DNA of 64,000 nucleotides, taken from positions 29,458 through 93,457 of the forward strand of contig JAOPYE010000025.1 of assembly GCA_025964775.1 (NCBI GenBank), in the 5' to 3' direction. The notes beneath the pieces are model-generated. The model was not told where the DNA came from, made no database searches, and saw only the letters and a list, made by a program, of their open reading frames with translations. Shown here in pieces: positions 7,830 to 15,304 of this stretch; position 1 is the stretch's first letter; every line of letters begins with the position of its first letter. The position numbers were made by a program, and so were the translations under genes. The stretch comes from Marmoricola sp. (GTDB lineage Bacteria; Actinomycetota; Actinomycetes; Propionibacteriales; Nocardioidaceae).

Positions 7830-8602
7830 CTTTTCTCCAGGGGCGCTTCGGGGTTCACTTCGATGAGGTTCAGGTGCACACCGCGCGGTGCGCTCACGAT
7901 GGTCGCGATCGCATCAGCGAGGGCGGCCGGTTTGAGGAAGTGCGAGTGCCGTGCCTGGCCGAACTTGATCCATCCGGTCAGGACGTCGGCCGCCGCCTCG
8001 TCCTCCCAGTCGGTGCCCATCTCGCTCCAGGTCGGTCCGGGGCGCACGATCGAGACCCGGATGCCGGTGCCTTCGAGTTCCATCTGCATCGCGTGCGCCA
8101 TGCCTTCGAGCCCCCACTTCCCGGCGGCGTACGACGACATGAACGGTCGGGCGCGGACAGCGACGTCCGAGCTCACGAAGAGCACGTCGCCACGCTGCCG
8201 CTCGACCATGCCCGGCACGAACGCGCGCACCAGCCGGTGCGCGCCGAGCAGGTTGAGGTCGATCTCCTCGGCGAAACGTTCGGTGCCGACCTCGTGGATG
8301 ATCCCGGGCGACACGTGCCCGGCATTGGACACGAGCACCTCGACGTCGCCGAAGTCCGCGGCGACTGCCTTGGCGAAGGCATCGACCGAGGACTGATCGG
8401 TCACGTCGAGCGCATGCGCGACCGCTTCGCCACCCTGGGCGCGGATCTGCGCGACGATCTCCGCGCACTTGTCCACCCGGCGCGCGCCGAGCGCGACCGG
8501 GTAGCCGGCTGCGGCGAGCGTGAGCGCCGTCGTGGCACCGATCCCGGACGAAGCTCCGCTGACCACAGCCGGGCGACGGTCAGGATGAACTGGCTTGGGC
8601 AT
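7826..8602 (-). CDS. Short-chain dehydrogenase/reductase, first gene of the P450 operon
   Basis: The start MPKPVHPDRR at 8602 gives 258 residues. GASSGIG (16-22) binds the dinucleotide, SNAG follows at 92-95, and Ser145, Tyr158 and Lys162 (SSYAAGKWG) form the catalytic set. The Arg41-Arg42 pair after the second strand suggests NADP(H). It leads directly into CYP51 with a four-base overlap, as Rv0765c does in mycobacteria, and may act on the same lipid. The upstream frame extends to 8674 but crosses the palindromic promoter region, so the shorter start is preferred. Confidence 0.92.
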   Translation of the reverse strand: MPKPVHPDRRPAVVSGASSGIGATTALTLAAAGYPVALGARRVDKCAEIVAQIRAQGGEAVAHALDVTDQSSVDAFAKAVAADFGDVEVLVSNAGHVSPGIIHEVGTERFAEEIDLNLLGAHRLVRAFVPGMVERQRGDVLFVSSDVAVRARPFMSSYAAGKWGLEGMAHAMQMELEGTGIRVSIVRPGPTWSEMGTDWEDEAAADVLTGWIKFGQARHSHFLKPAALADAIATIVSAPRGVHLNLIEVNPEAPLEKR

Positions 8603-8618
8603 CAGTCGACCTGGGCAC

Positions 8619-8644
8619 TGGACACTTGATTGGACACGTGTCCA
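8619..8644. promoter_or_regulatory. Perfect 14-bp palindrome with a third half-site, probable operator
   Basis: Between the divergent SDR genes, TGGACACGTGTCCA (8631-8644) is a perfect palindrome. A further half-site TGGACAC lies at 8619-8625 in direct orientation, 12 bp upstream. The position suits a repressor controlling both the P450 operon and the plus-strand SDR/hydratase pair. The TetR protein at 1523-2101 is the obvious candidate, by inference. Confidence 0.7.
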
Positions 8645-8718
8645 GTTATAGTCGCAGGAGGCGGTGATCTGCAAGAGTCCAGCTCACATCGGTTCTATCT
8701 CCCGAAGGGATTTCCTGC

Positions 8719-9495
8719 ATGAGCACTCAGGTAGCCGTCGTGATCGGCGGCGCGTCCGGCCTTGGCACGGCGATCGCTCGGGCGCTGCATGCCGAGGGTC
8801 ACACCGTGACGGTTGCCGATGCGAACCTCGCCGGGGCCGAGGCCGTCGCAGCCGCATGCGGAGGTACCCCTGTTGCCGCTGACGTCACCGACGAGGCCGC
8901 GATCGAGTCGCTGTTCACCGAGGTGCTCGCCCGCAGCGGATCCGTGGACATCGTGGTGAACACGGCCGGCACGAGCGGCTTCTCGGCGATCGCCGACCAT
9001 GATGTCGCCGAATGGCGCTCGGTGGTCGACGTCAACCTGGTCGGGGCGATGATCGTGATCAAGCACGCTGCCCGGGTGATGGGTCGCGGCGGATCGATCC
9101 TGTCCCTGACCTCGCTGAACGCCCGCCAGCCCGGTGCCGGGCTGTCGGCGTACTGCGCCGCCAAGGCCGGGCTGTCGATGCTCACCGCGGTCGCTGCCCT
9201 CGAGCTCGGACCTCGCGGCATCCGCGTCAACGCGATCGCCCCCGGCCTGGTCATCACGCCGTTGACCGAAGGCATCCAGATGGTGCCTGGTGTCCAGGAG
9301 GACTACGTCGAGAACACCCCCCTCGGGCGCGCCGGCACACCCGAGGAGATCGCAGACGCGGCCGTCTACCTCTCCTCGGAGCGAGCCGCCTGGATCACCG
9401 GCGAGGTGCTCGACATCAACGGCGGCGCCCATCTGATGAGGTACCCGAACATCGGCAAACACCTGGACGCGATGATGAACGGAGCGACTCCATGA
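8719..9495 (+). CDS. Short-chain dehydrogenase/reductase
   Basis: A 258-residue SDR transcribed away from the P450 operon. GGASGLG (10-16) is the cofactor motif, Asp34 (VADAN) suggests NAD, NTAG is near 81-84, and Tyr and Lys of the AYCAAKAG segment near residue 151-155 are catalytic. The C-terminal WITGEVLDINGGAHL is typical of FabG-like enzymes. The stop overlaps the next gene by four bases (ATGA), so the two are co-translated. Shared regulation with the P450 operon is suggested by the intervening palindrome. Confidence 0.92.
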   Translation: MSTQVAVVIGGASGLGTAIARALHAEGHTVTVADANLAGAEAVAAACGGTPVAADVTDEAAIESLFTEVLARSGSVDIVVNTAGTSGFSAIADHDVAEWRSVVDVNLVGAMIVIKHAARVMGRGGSILSLTSLNARQPGAGLSAYCAAKAGLSMLTAVAALELGPRGIRVNAIAPGLVITPLTEGIQMVPGVQEDYVENTPLGRAGTPEEIADAAVYLSSERAAWITGEVLDINGGAHLMRYPNIGKHLDAMMNGATP

Positions 9496-10292
9496 CCGAC
9501 GACCTCGATCGCAGCAAGGTCCTGATCGAGAACCGCGACCACGTCCTGATCCTCATGATCAACCGGCCTGAAGCACGCAACGCCGTCGACGGCGACGTCT
9601 GGTTCCTGATCGGCGAGGCTCTCGAACGGGCCCAGGACGACCCCGAGGTGCGCTGCGTCGTCCTGACGGGCTCGGGGGACCTGGCCTTCTCGGCGGGCCT
9701 GGACCTCAAGGCGCTGGCCAACGGCACGCTGCGCATCCCCCCGGAGATGGCCAGGCACGGCTTCGCCGGCTTCGTACGTCAGTTCACCAGCAAGCCGACC
9801 ATCGCCGCCGTCAACGGCAAGGCGCTCGGCGGCGGCACGGAGCTCGCGCTGGCCTGTGACCTCATCGTGGCCGTCGAGAGCGCCAGCTTCGGCCTGCCGG
9901 AGGTCAAGCGAGGGCTGATCGCCGCAGGCGGTGGGGTCTTCCGGATCACCGAGGTCGTGCCCCGGAAGATCGCGCTCGAGATGCTGCTGACCGGCGAGCC
10001 GATGTCGGCAGCCGACGCGGCCCGCTGGGGCATGGTCAACCGCGTCGTACCGGACGGCGGTGCGCTCGCCGGTGCACTCGAGCTCGCGGCAGCGATCGCG
10101 AAGAACGCGCCCCTCGCAGTCCAGGCCAGCAAGCGCCTGGCCTACCGGATCGTCGACGGCGAGCCCGCCGGCGAAGCCGAGCTGTGGGAGGCCAACGACA
10201 AGGAGATCGGCCTCCTGTTCGCCAGCGAGGACGCGGGCGAGGGTCCTCGCGCCTTCGCCGAGAAGAGGGAGCCCGTGTGGACCGGCAGGTAG
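9492..10292 (+). CDS. Enoyl-CoA hydratase/isomerase family protein (crotonase)
   Basis: The 266-residue protein has the crotonase fold signatures INRPEARNAV near residue 23, the first oxyanion-hole segment FSAGLDLKAL (66-75), and the second NGKALGGGTELALACDL (108-124). It is the usual length for the family. The ATG at 9492 overlaps the SDR stop. The pair could carry out hydration and oxidation steps of beta-oxidation on an acyl-CoA related to the neighbouring P450 pathway; acidic residues typical of true hydratases are not both evident, so the exact activity is uncertain. Confidence 0.92.
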   Translation: MTDDLDRSKVLIENRDHVLILMINRPEARNAVDGDVWFLIGEALERAQDDPEVRCVVLTGSGDLAFSAGLDLKALANGTLRIPPEMARHGFAGFVRQFTSKPTIAAVNGKALGGGTELALACDLIVAVESASFGLPEVKRGLIAAGGGVFRITEVVPRKIALEMLLTGEPMSAADAARWGMVNRVVPDGGALAGALELAAAIAKNAPLAVQASKRLAYRIVDGEPAGEAELWEANDKEIGLLFASEDAGEGPRAFAEKREPVWTGR

Positions 10293-10317
10293 CGAGGTCG
10301 ACGTGGTCGAGTCCCGA

Positions 10318-10347
10318 TTCGGCGGGCCTGTTCGATGCCGGTATGCT
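10318..10347 (+). promoter_or_regulatory. Possible promoter of tRNA-Phe
   Basis: TATGCT at 10342-10347 fits a -10 element, with TTCGGC at 10318-10323 as a weak -35 at 18-bp spacing. Transcription would start a few bases before the tRNA. This is a visual match only. Confidence 0.35.
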
Positions 10348-10358
10348 TCTCGCTCGTT

Positions 10359-10435
10359 GGCCAGGTAGCTCAGTTGGTACGAGCGTCCGACTGAAAATCG
10401 GAAGGTCGGCGGTTCGACCCCGCCCCTGGCCACCA
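10359..10435 (+). tRNA. tRNA-Phe (GAA)
   Basis: A full cloverleaf can be folded: acceptor GGCCAGG (10359-10365) pairs with CCTGGCC (10425-10431), the D arm holds TAGCTCAGTTGGTA, the anticodon loop CTGAAAA gives anticodon GAA at 10393-10395, and GGTTCGACCCC forms the T arm. The CCA end is encoded. It reads phenylalanine UUC/UUU codons. Confidence 0.96.
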
Positions 10436-10459
10436 CTCTGTGCAGGTCGCTGACATGCA

Positions 10460-10492
10460 AAAGACCCCCACCGGAATCCGGTGGGGGTCTTT
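10460..10492 (+). terminator. Intrinsic terminator after tRNA-Phe
   Basis: A perfect 15-bp stem (10460-10474 with 10478-10492) and a three-base loop, ending in TCTTT. The stretch 10293-10680 otherwise holds only the tRNA; I see no gene in 10493-10680. Confidence 0.88.
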
Positions 10493-10680
10493 CACTTGTC
10501 GAACGGCCGGGAGGCCGATGGTGCATCCCAGACGGGAGCTGCCCGAGCACCACATGATCTGATTCGGACAGCCCCCGCCACTTGGGGGTTTGGAAGGCGA
10601 CGAATCTGGGGGTGCGCCTTCACGTCTTCTGGACGGCAGAAAGAACGCGCTCGTTACGCCGCGCCGCAGGAAATTTCAGG

Positions 10681-10923
10681 TCACGTCGAGAACAGCGGCG
10701 CCACGGAGAACTCCAGGCCGACCGAGCCGGCAGCCCGCTCAGACTCCTGGTCGCGTTGCGCCTTGGTCATCGCCTCGATCCCGGTCGGGTAGGGCCCGCT
10801 GTACATCGCGGCACCGGTTTCCACGTCGCGGCAGATCACGATGTGGGGCCCGTCGACGAGCTCGACCTCGGCCGCAAGGATCGCCTGCGTCAGGAGCCGA
10901 TAGACGTCGTCGTGCTCGCTCAC
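10681..10923 (-). CDS. Small hypothetical protein
   Basis: An 80-residue frame from a GTG at 10923: MSEHDDVYRLLTQAILAAEV at the start, then ELVDGPHIVICRDVETGAAM. It is a plausible small cytosolic protein with helix-strand character and no membrane segment. It lies just after the interrupted START-domain gene on the same strand. There is no clear ribosome site before the GTG. I do not recognise the family. Confidence 0.55.
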   Translation of the reverse strand: MSEHDDVYRLLTQAILAAEVELVDGPHIVICRDVETGAAMYSGPYPTGIEAMTKAQRDQESERAAGSVGLEFSVAPLFST

Positions 10924-10953
10924 ATCCAGTGGACGACCCGGTCCTCGTGCCGG

Positions 10954-11460
10954 TTACGCGTCGCCTGCGGACTCGAGATCGGTCTTGAGGTTGGTCAGGG
11001 TCCGCGCGATGTTGCGGCGCTGGAAGTCGGAGAAGAGGCTGCCCCGGGTCGCGACCTTGTCGAAGGCGGCGGCGGCTCAGTCGGGCCACGTCGTGCGCAG
11101 GTCGTTCCACGTCTCGATGACCCGCGAACCGGTACCGACGGGCTCGACGGCATAGCTCCAGTTCGCGATCCGCCCACGCAACCACGGGTTCTTCAGCCCG
11201 ATCGCCTCGACGTCGAACCCGAAGCTCCGCCCGGGTTGGGAGTCGGTCACGGTGCATCGCGTCGTCCAGCGCGCCGGCCCCCGCTTGTTGGTCCCGTGGA
11301 ACGTGTCGCCGACGGCCAGCGGGTGCCCGGCGCCGACCGGGGCGCCGGTGTTCTCCGGGCTCCAGCGGGGCATGTGGGACGGGTCGGCGAGCAGGGCCCA
11401 CACAACCTCGGGTGCGACGTCCACCTCGACGGAGTCACTCACGGTCATCGGTCGCCCCAC
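10954..11460 (-). pseudogene. SRPBCC (START-like) gene interrupted by an in-frame TGA
   Basis: The first 127 codons (11460-11080) encode a START/polyketide cyclase-like protein with MTVSDSVEVDVAPEVVWALL and a lipid-pocket pattern. A TGA follows at 11079-11077. The same frame then continues for 40 residues, from AAAAFDKVATRGSLFSDFQR to a TAA at 10956-10954, which looks like a normal C-terminal helix for this family. A single TGG-to-TGA change (Trp to stop) would explain it. So the gene is truncated, recently broken, or carries a sequencing error. The short form could still be made, but would lack the long C-terminal helix that closes the pocket. Confidence 0.8.
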
Positions 11461-11535
11461 GGCTGGCTCCTCAGGATCGGCTGTTCCGGCGATTGTTGCA
11501 GTGCCACACGTCCGTCTGGGCGTGCGCCCGTCGCG

Positions 11536-12300
11536 TCACCGGCACGCGATGGCACCGATCTTCGCCAGACCCGAGAGGTCTCCCGGACCGTAGTCCAGCC
11601 GGCCGACGTTGTCGGCGTTCATGAGTTCGCCGTCGTCATGGACGTGGGCCAACCCGACCACGTGCCCGAACTCGTGCAGCAGGATGGCGAGCTCCTCGGG
11701 CCGGCCGTCAGTCGACTTGTCGAGCTCGGCGTAGTAGTCGGCGTCGAGAGTGATCCCACCCGTGACGTACCACCGGGTGCCCCCGCCCTCGGAGACCGAG
11801 ACGCTCCCCCCGATGCCGGCGACGTTGCCCGCCAGCTGGTGAACCTGGCCGGCCGTGGCCCAGCTGACCAGCACCGGCGAGGCCTGCACCCGGCCCAGCA
11901 CGGTCGGCAGGAACTCGTTCGTCCACTGCGGTCGCCGGTCCGTGGTTCCGGCGAGGTGGAAGCGGAGACCCGTCGCACCCTCGACGCGTGCGATCGCCCT
12001 CCTGACCAGGGACGGTCCGTCCGGGGGCGCGCCGGCCAGGTTGACCTGGACGTCGATGGTCGTGCACGGGTCGTAACCGACCGGTGCGCTCGGGTCGCCG
12101 GCCTGGTGCGCCATGAAGGCGTAGGAGGTGTCCGGGTGGGGATTGAGCGTGGGCGCCAGGCGGTGCGGTCCGAGTCCGACGAGGTCCCGCAGCGGAGTCG
12201 GCGTGAGGGACGGCACCGCGACGACGGCACCGATCAGCGCGATGATCGCAACGACCAGCGACACGATGCCCGTACGGTCCCGGGAGCGCCCACTGTGCAT
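11536..12300 (-). CDS. Membrane-anchored metzincin-type zinc metalloprotease
   Basis: The 254-residue protein starts with basic residues, then one hydrophobic helix (residues 11-31) that would act as a membrane anchor or signal, placing the rest outside. The zinc motif HEFGHVVGLAH (209-219) is a complete HExxHxxGxxH, with a possible Met-turn at Met227 (GELMNAD). This is the arrangement of secreted matrixin-like peptidases. Cys79 and Cys253 could form a disulfide. No propeptide cysteine switch is obvious. The substrate is unknown. Confidence 0.88.
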   Translation of the reverse strand: MHSGRSRDRTGIVSLVVAIIALIGAVVAVPSLTPTPLRDLVGLGPHRLAPTLNPHPDTSYAFMAHQAGDPSAPVGYDPCTTIDVQVNLAGAPPDGPSLVRRAIARVEGATGLRFHLAGTTDRRPQWTNEFLPTVLGRVQASPVLVSWATAGQVHQLAGNVAGIGGSVSVSEGGGTRWYVTGGITLDADYYAELDKSTDGRPEELAILLHEFGHVVGLAHVHDDGELMNADNVGRLDYGPGDLSGLAKIGAIACR

Positions 12301-12319
12301 GGCACCAACCTACGAGCGA

Positions 12320-12541
12320 TCAGTCGAGCAGCGTGACCGAACCAACCCGGTAGAGACGCGTGGCCAGACCGATCGCAGCCGGCGTCAGGACCGCCACCGG
12401 CACCAGCAGCAGGAGCCGGCCGGCGTCGTGCACGGCTGCGACGGTCCCGTGCAGCCAGGCAGACCAGACCTCGTCGTGGTAGCCGAATGCCTTGTCCTCG
12501 TCCCAGGTCGCGATGTCGACCTCGTCCTCGAGCACGTTCAT
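12320..12541 (-). CDS. Small hypothetical membrane protein
   Basis: A 73-residue frame with a strong purine-rich ribosome site (GGGAGGGGGAGA) before the ATG at 12541. The N-terminal half is acidic and soluble, and residues about 43-61 (LLLLVPVAVLTPAAIGLAT) form one likely transmembrane helix. It lies 19 bases before the metalloprotease gene and is probably co-transcribed with it. I do not recognise the family. Confidence 0.7.
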   Translation of the reverse strand: MNVLEDEVDIATWDEDKAFGYHDEVWSAWLHGTVAAVHDAGRLLLLVPVAVLTPAAIGLATRLYRVGSVTLLD

Positions 12542-12557
12542 GCTGATCTCCCCCTCC

Positions 12558-12577
12558 CTGTGACCGCTTGGTCACAG
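12558..12577. promoter_or_regulatory. Inverted repeat, possible operator
   Basis: CTGTGACC-GCTT-GGTCACAG is a perfect inverted repeat with 8-bp arms, 17 bases before the start of the small membrane protein gene. It resembles a regulator site or a leader hairpin. The N8 spacing between TGTGA and TCACA does not fit a CRP/GlxR site. Confidence 0.55.
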
Positions 12578-12720
12578 GTCCCATCGACCAGTGTGCTCCA
12601 GTCCTTCAGCATTTACTATCAATTGCCTTAATTCGGACATAGTCGCGCCGATGTTTCTGGACCCAAGGATCGGCGCGCCAAGGACGGCGGCCACGACTGG
12701 GGCAGGCGCAGGGGGGTGCC

Positions 12721-13593
12721 ATGAACGGTCAGACAGGAAACGTCTTCGTTCTCTCCGGAGGAGCCGCGCGAGGCGCGGTCCAGGTCGGCATGATGCAGAC
12801 GCTCATCGAAGCAGAGATCGTTCCCGACGCCCTTGTCGGCACCTCGGTCGGCGCCCTGAATGCCGCCTTCATGGGCTGGCAACCCGACGCGGACCGGGTC
12901 CACGAGCTGGCCGAGCGCTGGCTCCGACTGACCACCCGCGACATCTTTCCGGGCGGCAACTGGTCCCGCCTGGGCCACCTCGCCCAGCGCCACGCCTACC
13001 TGTTCTCCTCGGGTGCGCTGCGCACCCTGATCGACGCATGGATCCCGGTAGCGCGCCTCGAGGACCTCACGACACCGGTACGGGTCACGACCACACCCCT
13101 GGCCAGCTCGGCAGCGACCTACCACGACAGCGGACCGATCGCGGACCTGCTGCTCGCCTCGGCCGCCATGCCCGGCGTCTTCGCGCCTGTCGAGCTCACC
13201 GACCACGCCGGCGTACGGACGCCGCACGTGGACGGCGGCGTCGCCGACCTGGTGCCCGTCGCCGGGGCGAGGGACTTCAACCCCCGACGGGTGTTCGTCC
13301 TCGACGCGACCGTTCCGGCGCGTCTGCCACACGCCCGTACGCCGATCGAGATCGTCATCGCCAGCCTCAGTGTCGCGATGCGGGTGCGTCCGTTCCCTGA
13401 TCTGGGCCACGACGTCGTCGTGCACCACCTGGTCGGACCGGATCTCGGCATCACCACCACAGACTTCACCCGGACGGCCGAGCACCTGTCACTGGGCCGA
13501 GGAATCGCAGCCGACCTCCTCGAAACCCTGGACTCGCCGGCCGGCGCCTCACGAGGACACCGCCGTTGGGGCAGGTTCAGCCGAGCGGCATGA
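12721..13593 (+). CDS. Patatin-like phospholipase
   Basis: The 290-residue protein has the Ser-Asp dyad of patatins: oxyanion loop SGGAARGAV (12-20), nucleophile elbow GTSVG (40-44, Ser42), and HVDGGV with Asp171. The family hydrolyses acyl esters of membrane lipids or stored lipid. There is no signal peptide, so the enzyme is cytosolic or membrane-associated. It lies alone; the ATG follows a G-rich stretch (GGGGGGTGCC) that may act as ribosome site. Confidence 0.93.
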   Translation: MNGQTGNVFVLSGGAARGAVQVGMMQTLIEAEIVPDALVGTSVGALNAAFMGWQPDADRVHELAERWLRLTTRDIFPGGNWSRLGHLAQRHAYLFSSGALRTLIDAWIPVARLEDLTTPVRVTTTPLASSAATYHDSGPIADLLLASAAMPGVFAPVELTDHAGVRTPHVDGGVADLVPVAGARDFNPRRVFVLDATVPARLPHARTPIEIVIASLSVAMRVRPFPDLGHDVVVHHLVGPDLGITTTDFTRTAEHLSLGRGIAADLLETLDSPAGASRGHRRWGRFSRAA

Positions 13594-13637
13594 CCTGAGA
13601 CGCCAGCGGATCAGGTCGTCGGTCATCGAGCAGCGAG

Positions 13638-13660
13638 CGCGGCCGAGGAACGAGGCCGCG
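13638..13660. repeat. Inverted repeat in a dispersed intergenic element
   Basis: CGCGGCC (13638-13644) and GGCCGCG (13654-13660) form a 7-bp hairpin within 13594-13719. The surrounding text (GTCATCGAGCAGCGAGC, GTGTCGAGATGCGGTGAG) resembles other short GC-rich repeats of this window. Confidence 0.5.
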
Positions 13661-13719
13661 ACCGAGCGTGTCGAGATGCGGTGAGTTGCGCAGCGAGGTG
13701 CGCTGTGTTGAATGGGCGC

Positions 13720-14493
13720 ATGACCGTCCACTACGAAACCGACGGGCCGCTGGCCGTCGTCACGATCGACCGGCCCGAAGCGCGCAACGCCGTCGACCGA
13801 CCGACCGCCGAGGCCCTCGCCGAGGCGTTCAGGGCCTTCGACGCCGACGGCGACCTGTCCGTCGCGATCCTCACCGGAGCAGGCGGCACCTTCTGCGCCG
13901 GGGCCGACCTCAAGGCGGTCGGCGGCGAGAACGGCAACCGGGTCGAGCGCGATGGCGACGGACCGATGGGCCCCAGCCGGATGGACCTGTCCAAGCCGGT
14001 GATCGCGGCGATCGAGGGCTACGCGGTCGCCGGCGGCATCGAGCTCGCCGTGTGGTGCGACCTGCGCGTCGCGGCCTCCGATGCCGTCCTCGGCGTCTTC
14101 TGCCGCCGTTGGGGCGTCCCGCTCATCGACGGCGGCACGGTCAGGCTGCCGAGGCTCATCGGCGAATCACGGGCGATGGACCTGATCCTCACCGGTCGGC
14201 CGGTCGATGCCGCCGAAGCTCTCGCCATCGGCCTGGTGAACCGGGTGGTGCCGCCCGGCGAGGCGCTGGGCGCCGCGCGGGTGCTGGCCACCGAGCTGGC
14301 GGCGTTCCCGCAGGCCTGCCTGCGCAGCGACCGGGCCAGCGCGCGAGGCCAGTGGTCGCACAGCGAGTCGGAGGCCATCGCGGCCGAGCTCGAGCACGGG
14401 ATCCCGACCCTGCTCGCGGAATCGCTGGAAGGCGCGGCGCGGTTCGCTGCGGGGAGCGGGCGCCACGGCTCGTTCGGTGACACCCGGTCCTGA
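13720..14493 (+). CDS. Enoyl-CoA hydratase/isomerase family protein
   Basis: Starting at the ATG at 13720 (MTVHYETDGPLAVVTIDRPE) the product has 257 residues. IDRPEARNAVD, the oxyanion segment FCAGADLKAV, and the EGYAVAGGIELAVWCDLRVA segment place it in the crotonase superfamily. One upstream in-frame GTG (13681) would add 13 residues from a repeat-like region and is less likely. It stands alone between the patatin gene and bldC, so its pathway cannot be inferred. Confidence 0.9.
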   Translation: MTVHYETDGPLAVVTIDRPEARNAVDRPTAEALAEAFRAFDADGDLSVAILTGAGGTFCAGADLKAVGGENGNRVERDGDGPMGPSRMDLSKPVIAAIEGYAVAGGIELAVWCDLRVAASDAVLGVFCRRWGVPLIDGGTVRLPRLIGESRAMDLILTGRPVDAAEALAIGLVNRVVPPGEALGAARVLATELAAFPQACLRSDRASARGQWSHSESEAIAAELEHGIPTLLAESLEGAARFAAGSGRHGSFGDTRS

Positions 14494-14502
14494 AGACCAC
14501 GG

Positions 14503-14546
14503 AAAAACCGCGTCGGGGCCCGACGCCAGTTGGCATCGGACCCCGA
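14503..14546 (-). terminator. Intrinsic terminator of bldC
   Basis: A 16-bp stem with two G-T pairs (14513-14528 with 14531-14546) is followed on the minus strand by TTTTT (14507-14503). It lies 21 bases past the bldC stop and between convergent genes, so it may also stop the crotonase transcript. Confidence 0.8.
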
Positions 14547-14566
14547 GAGTCGGTGGTGGGCTGGCG

Positions 14567-14776
14567 TCAGTCCGCCGCGCCACGCTGGGTCGGGATCACA
14601 CCGCCCAGGAGTTCCTTGACCTCGGCCTCACGGTAGCGACGGTGACCGCCGAGCGTACGGATGGCGCTCAACTTGCCTGCCTTGGCCCAGCGGGTGACCG
14701 TCTTGGGATCAACGCGGAACATCGCGGCGACCTCAGCGGGGGTCAACAGGGTTTCGGTTTCGGAGTTGTGCTGCAT
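14567..14776 (-). CDS. bldC: BldC-type MerR-like DNA-binding protein
   Basis: The 69-residue protein is nearly identical in its core to Streptomyces BldC: TLLTPAEVAAMFRVDPKTVT, then RWAKAGKLSAIRTLGGHRRY. It has only the winged helix-turn-helix of MerR proteins with no effector domain. BldC binds DNA cooperatively as head-to-tail oligomers on direct repeats and controls the timing of development in Streptomyces; in a simpler actinobacterium it is a general regulator. The ATG at 14776 has GAGGGG upstream. In-frame ATG at about 14829 would add residues not typical of the family. Confidence 0.93.
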   Translation of the reverse strand: MQHNSETETLLTPAEVAAMFRVDPKTVTRWAKAGKLSAIRTLGGHRRYREAEVKELLGGVIPTQRGAAD

Positions 14777-14972
14777 CTCGGGCCCCTCGTTTGGGTTGTT
14801 CAACTTCTTGGACGACACGTCGAGCATGACACTCTCGGCAAGTCGTGTAAAGCAGACCAATCGGACATTGCTTCTACGGTCTAGACCGCCCGACAAAACG
14901 GACACTCCGACCGTAACCAGACGGCTCCGAGATCGTGGGCCTGCGGTGCGGACCCAGACGTCGCATCCGGGA

Positions 14973-15161
14973 TCAGTCGCGGGTGGACGAGTAGTCCGAC
15001 CAGCGGTCGTCCTCGTCCGGCTCCGGCACGGGGGCGGAGACCGGCGTACCGGGCTCTCCGTGCAACTCGTTGGCAAGTGCCCCGAAGTCCGTCTCATGGG
15101 TGCGGTACTTCAGATCACGCGCAACCTTGGTCTGCTTTGCCTTAGCTCGGCCGCGTCCCAT
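14973..15161 (-). CDS. DUF3073 family small protein
   Basis: The 62-residue protein begins MGRGRAKAKQTKVARDLKYR, the signature of DUF3073, a small actinobacterial family. The basic start and the acidic end (PEPDEDDRWSDYSS) are typical. It sits just after purM on the same strand, as Rv0810c does next to purM in mycobacteria. Function is unknown; the basic N-terminus could bind nucleic acid. Confidence 0.92.
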   Translation of the reverse strand: MGRGRAKAKQTKVARDLKYRTHETDFGALANELHGEPGTPVSAPVPEPDEDDRWSDYSSTRD

Positions 15162-15304
15162 CCGGGTCGACCCCCTCGCACACTTGGCCGGCGCTCAACG
15201 GCTGCCGGTCGGAATCATCATCTCGTGGGAGCAACCGTACCTGCCCGGGACACATTCCCGCACATGGGATCGCCTGTTGAACGCAAGTGCGTGGAGGAGT
15301 TCGG

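Noticed and set aside
10370..10555. Minus-strand open frames reading across the tRNA-Phe gene (for example a protein with RRPSDFQSD)
   Set aside because: This is a well-known artefact: the antisense of tRNA genes gives a conserved-looking false protein. The tRNA fold is clear.
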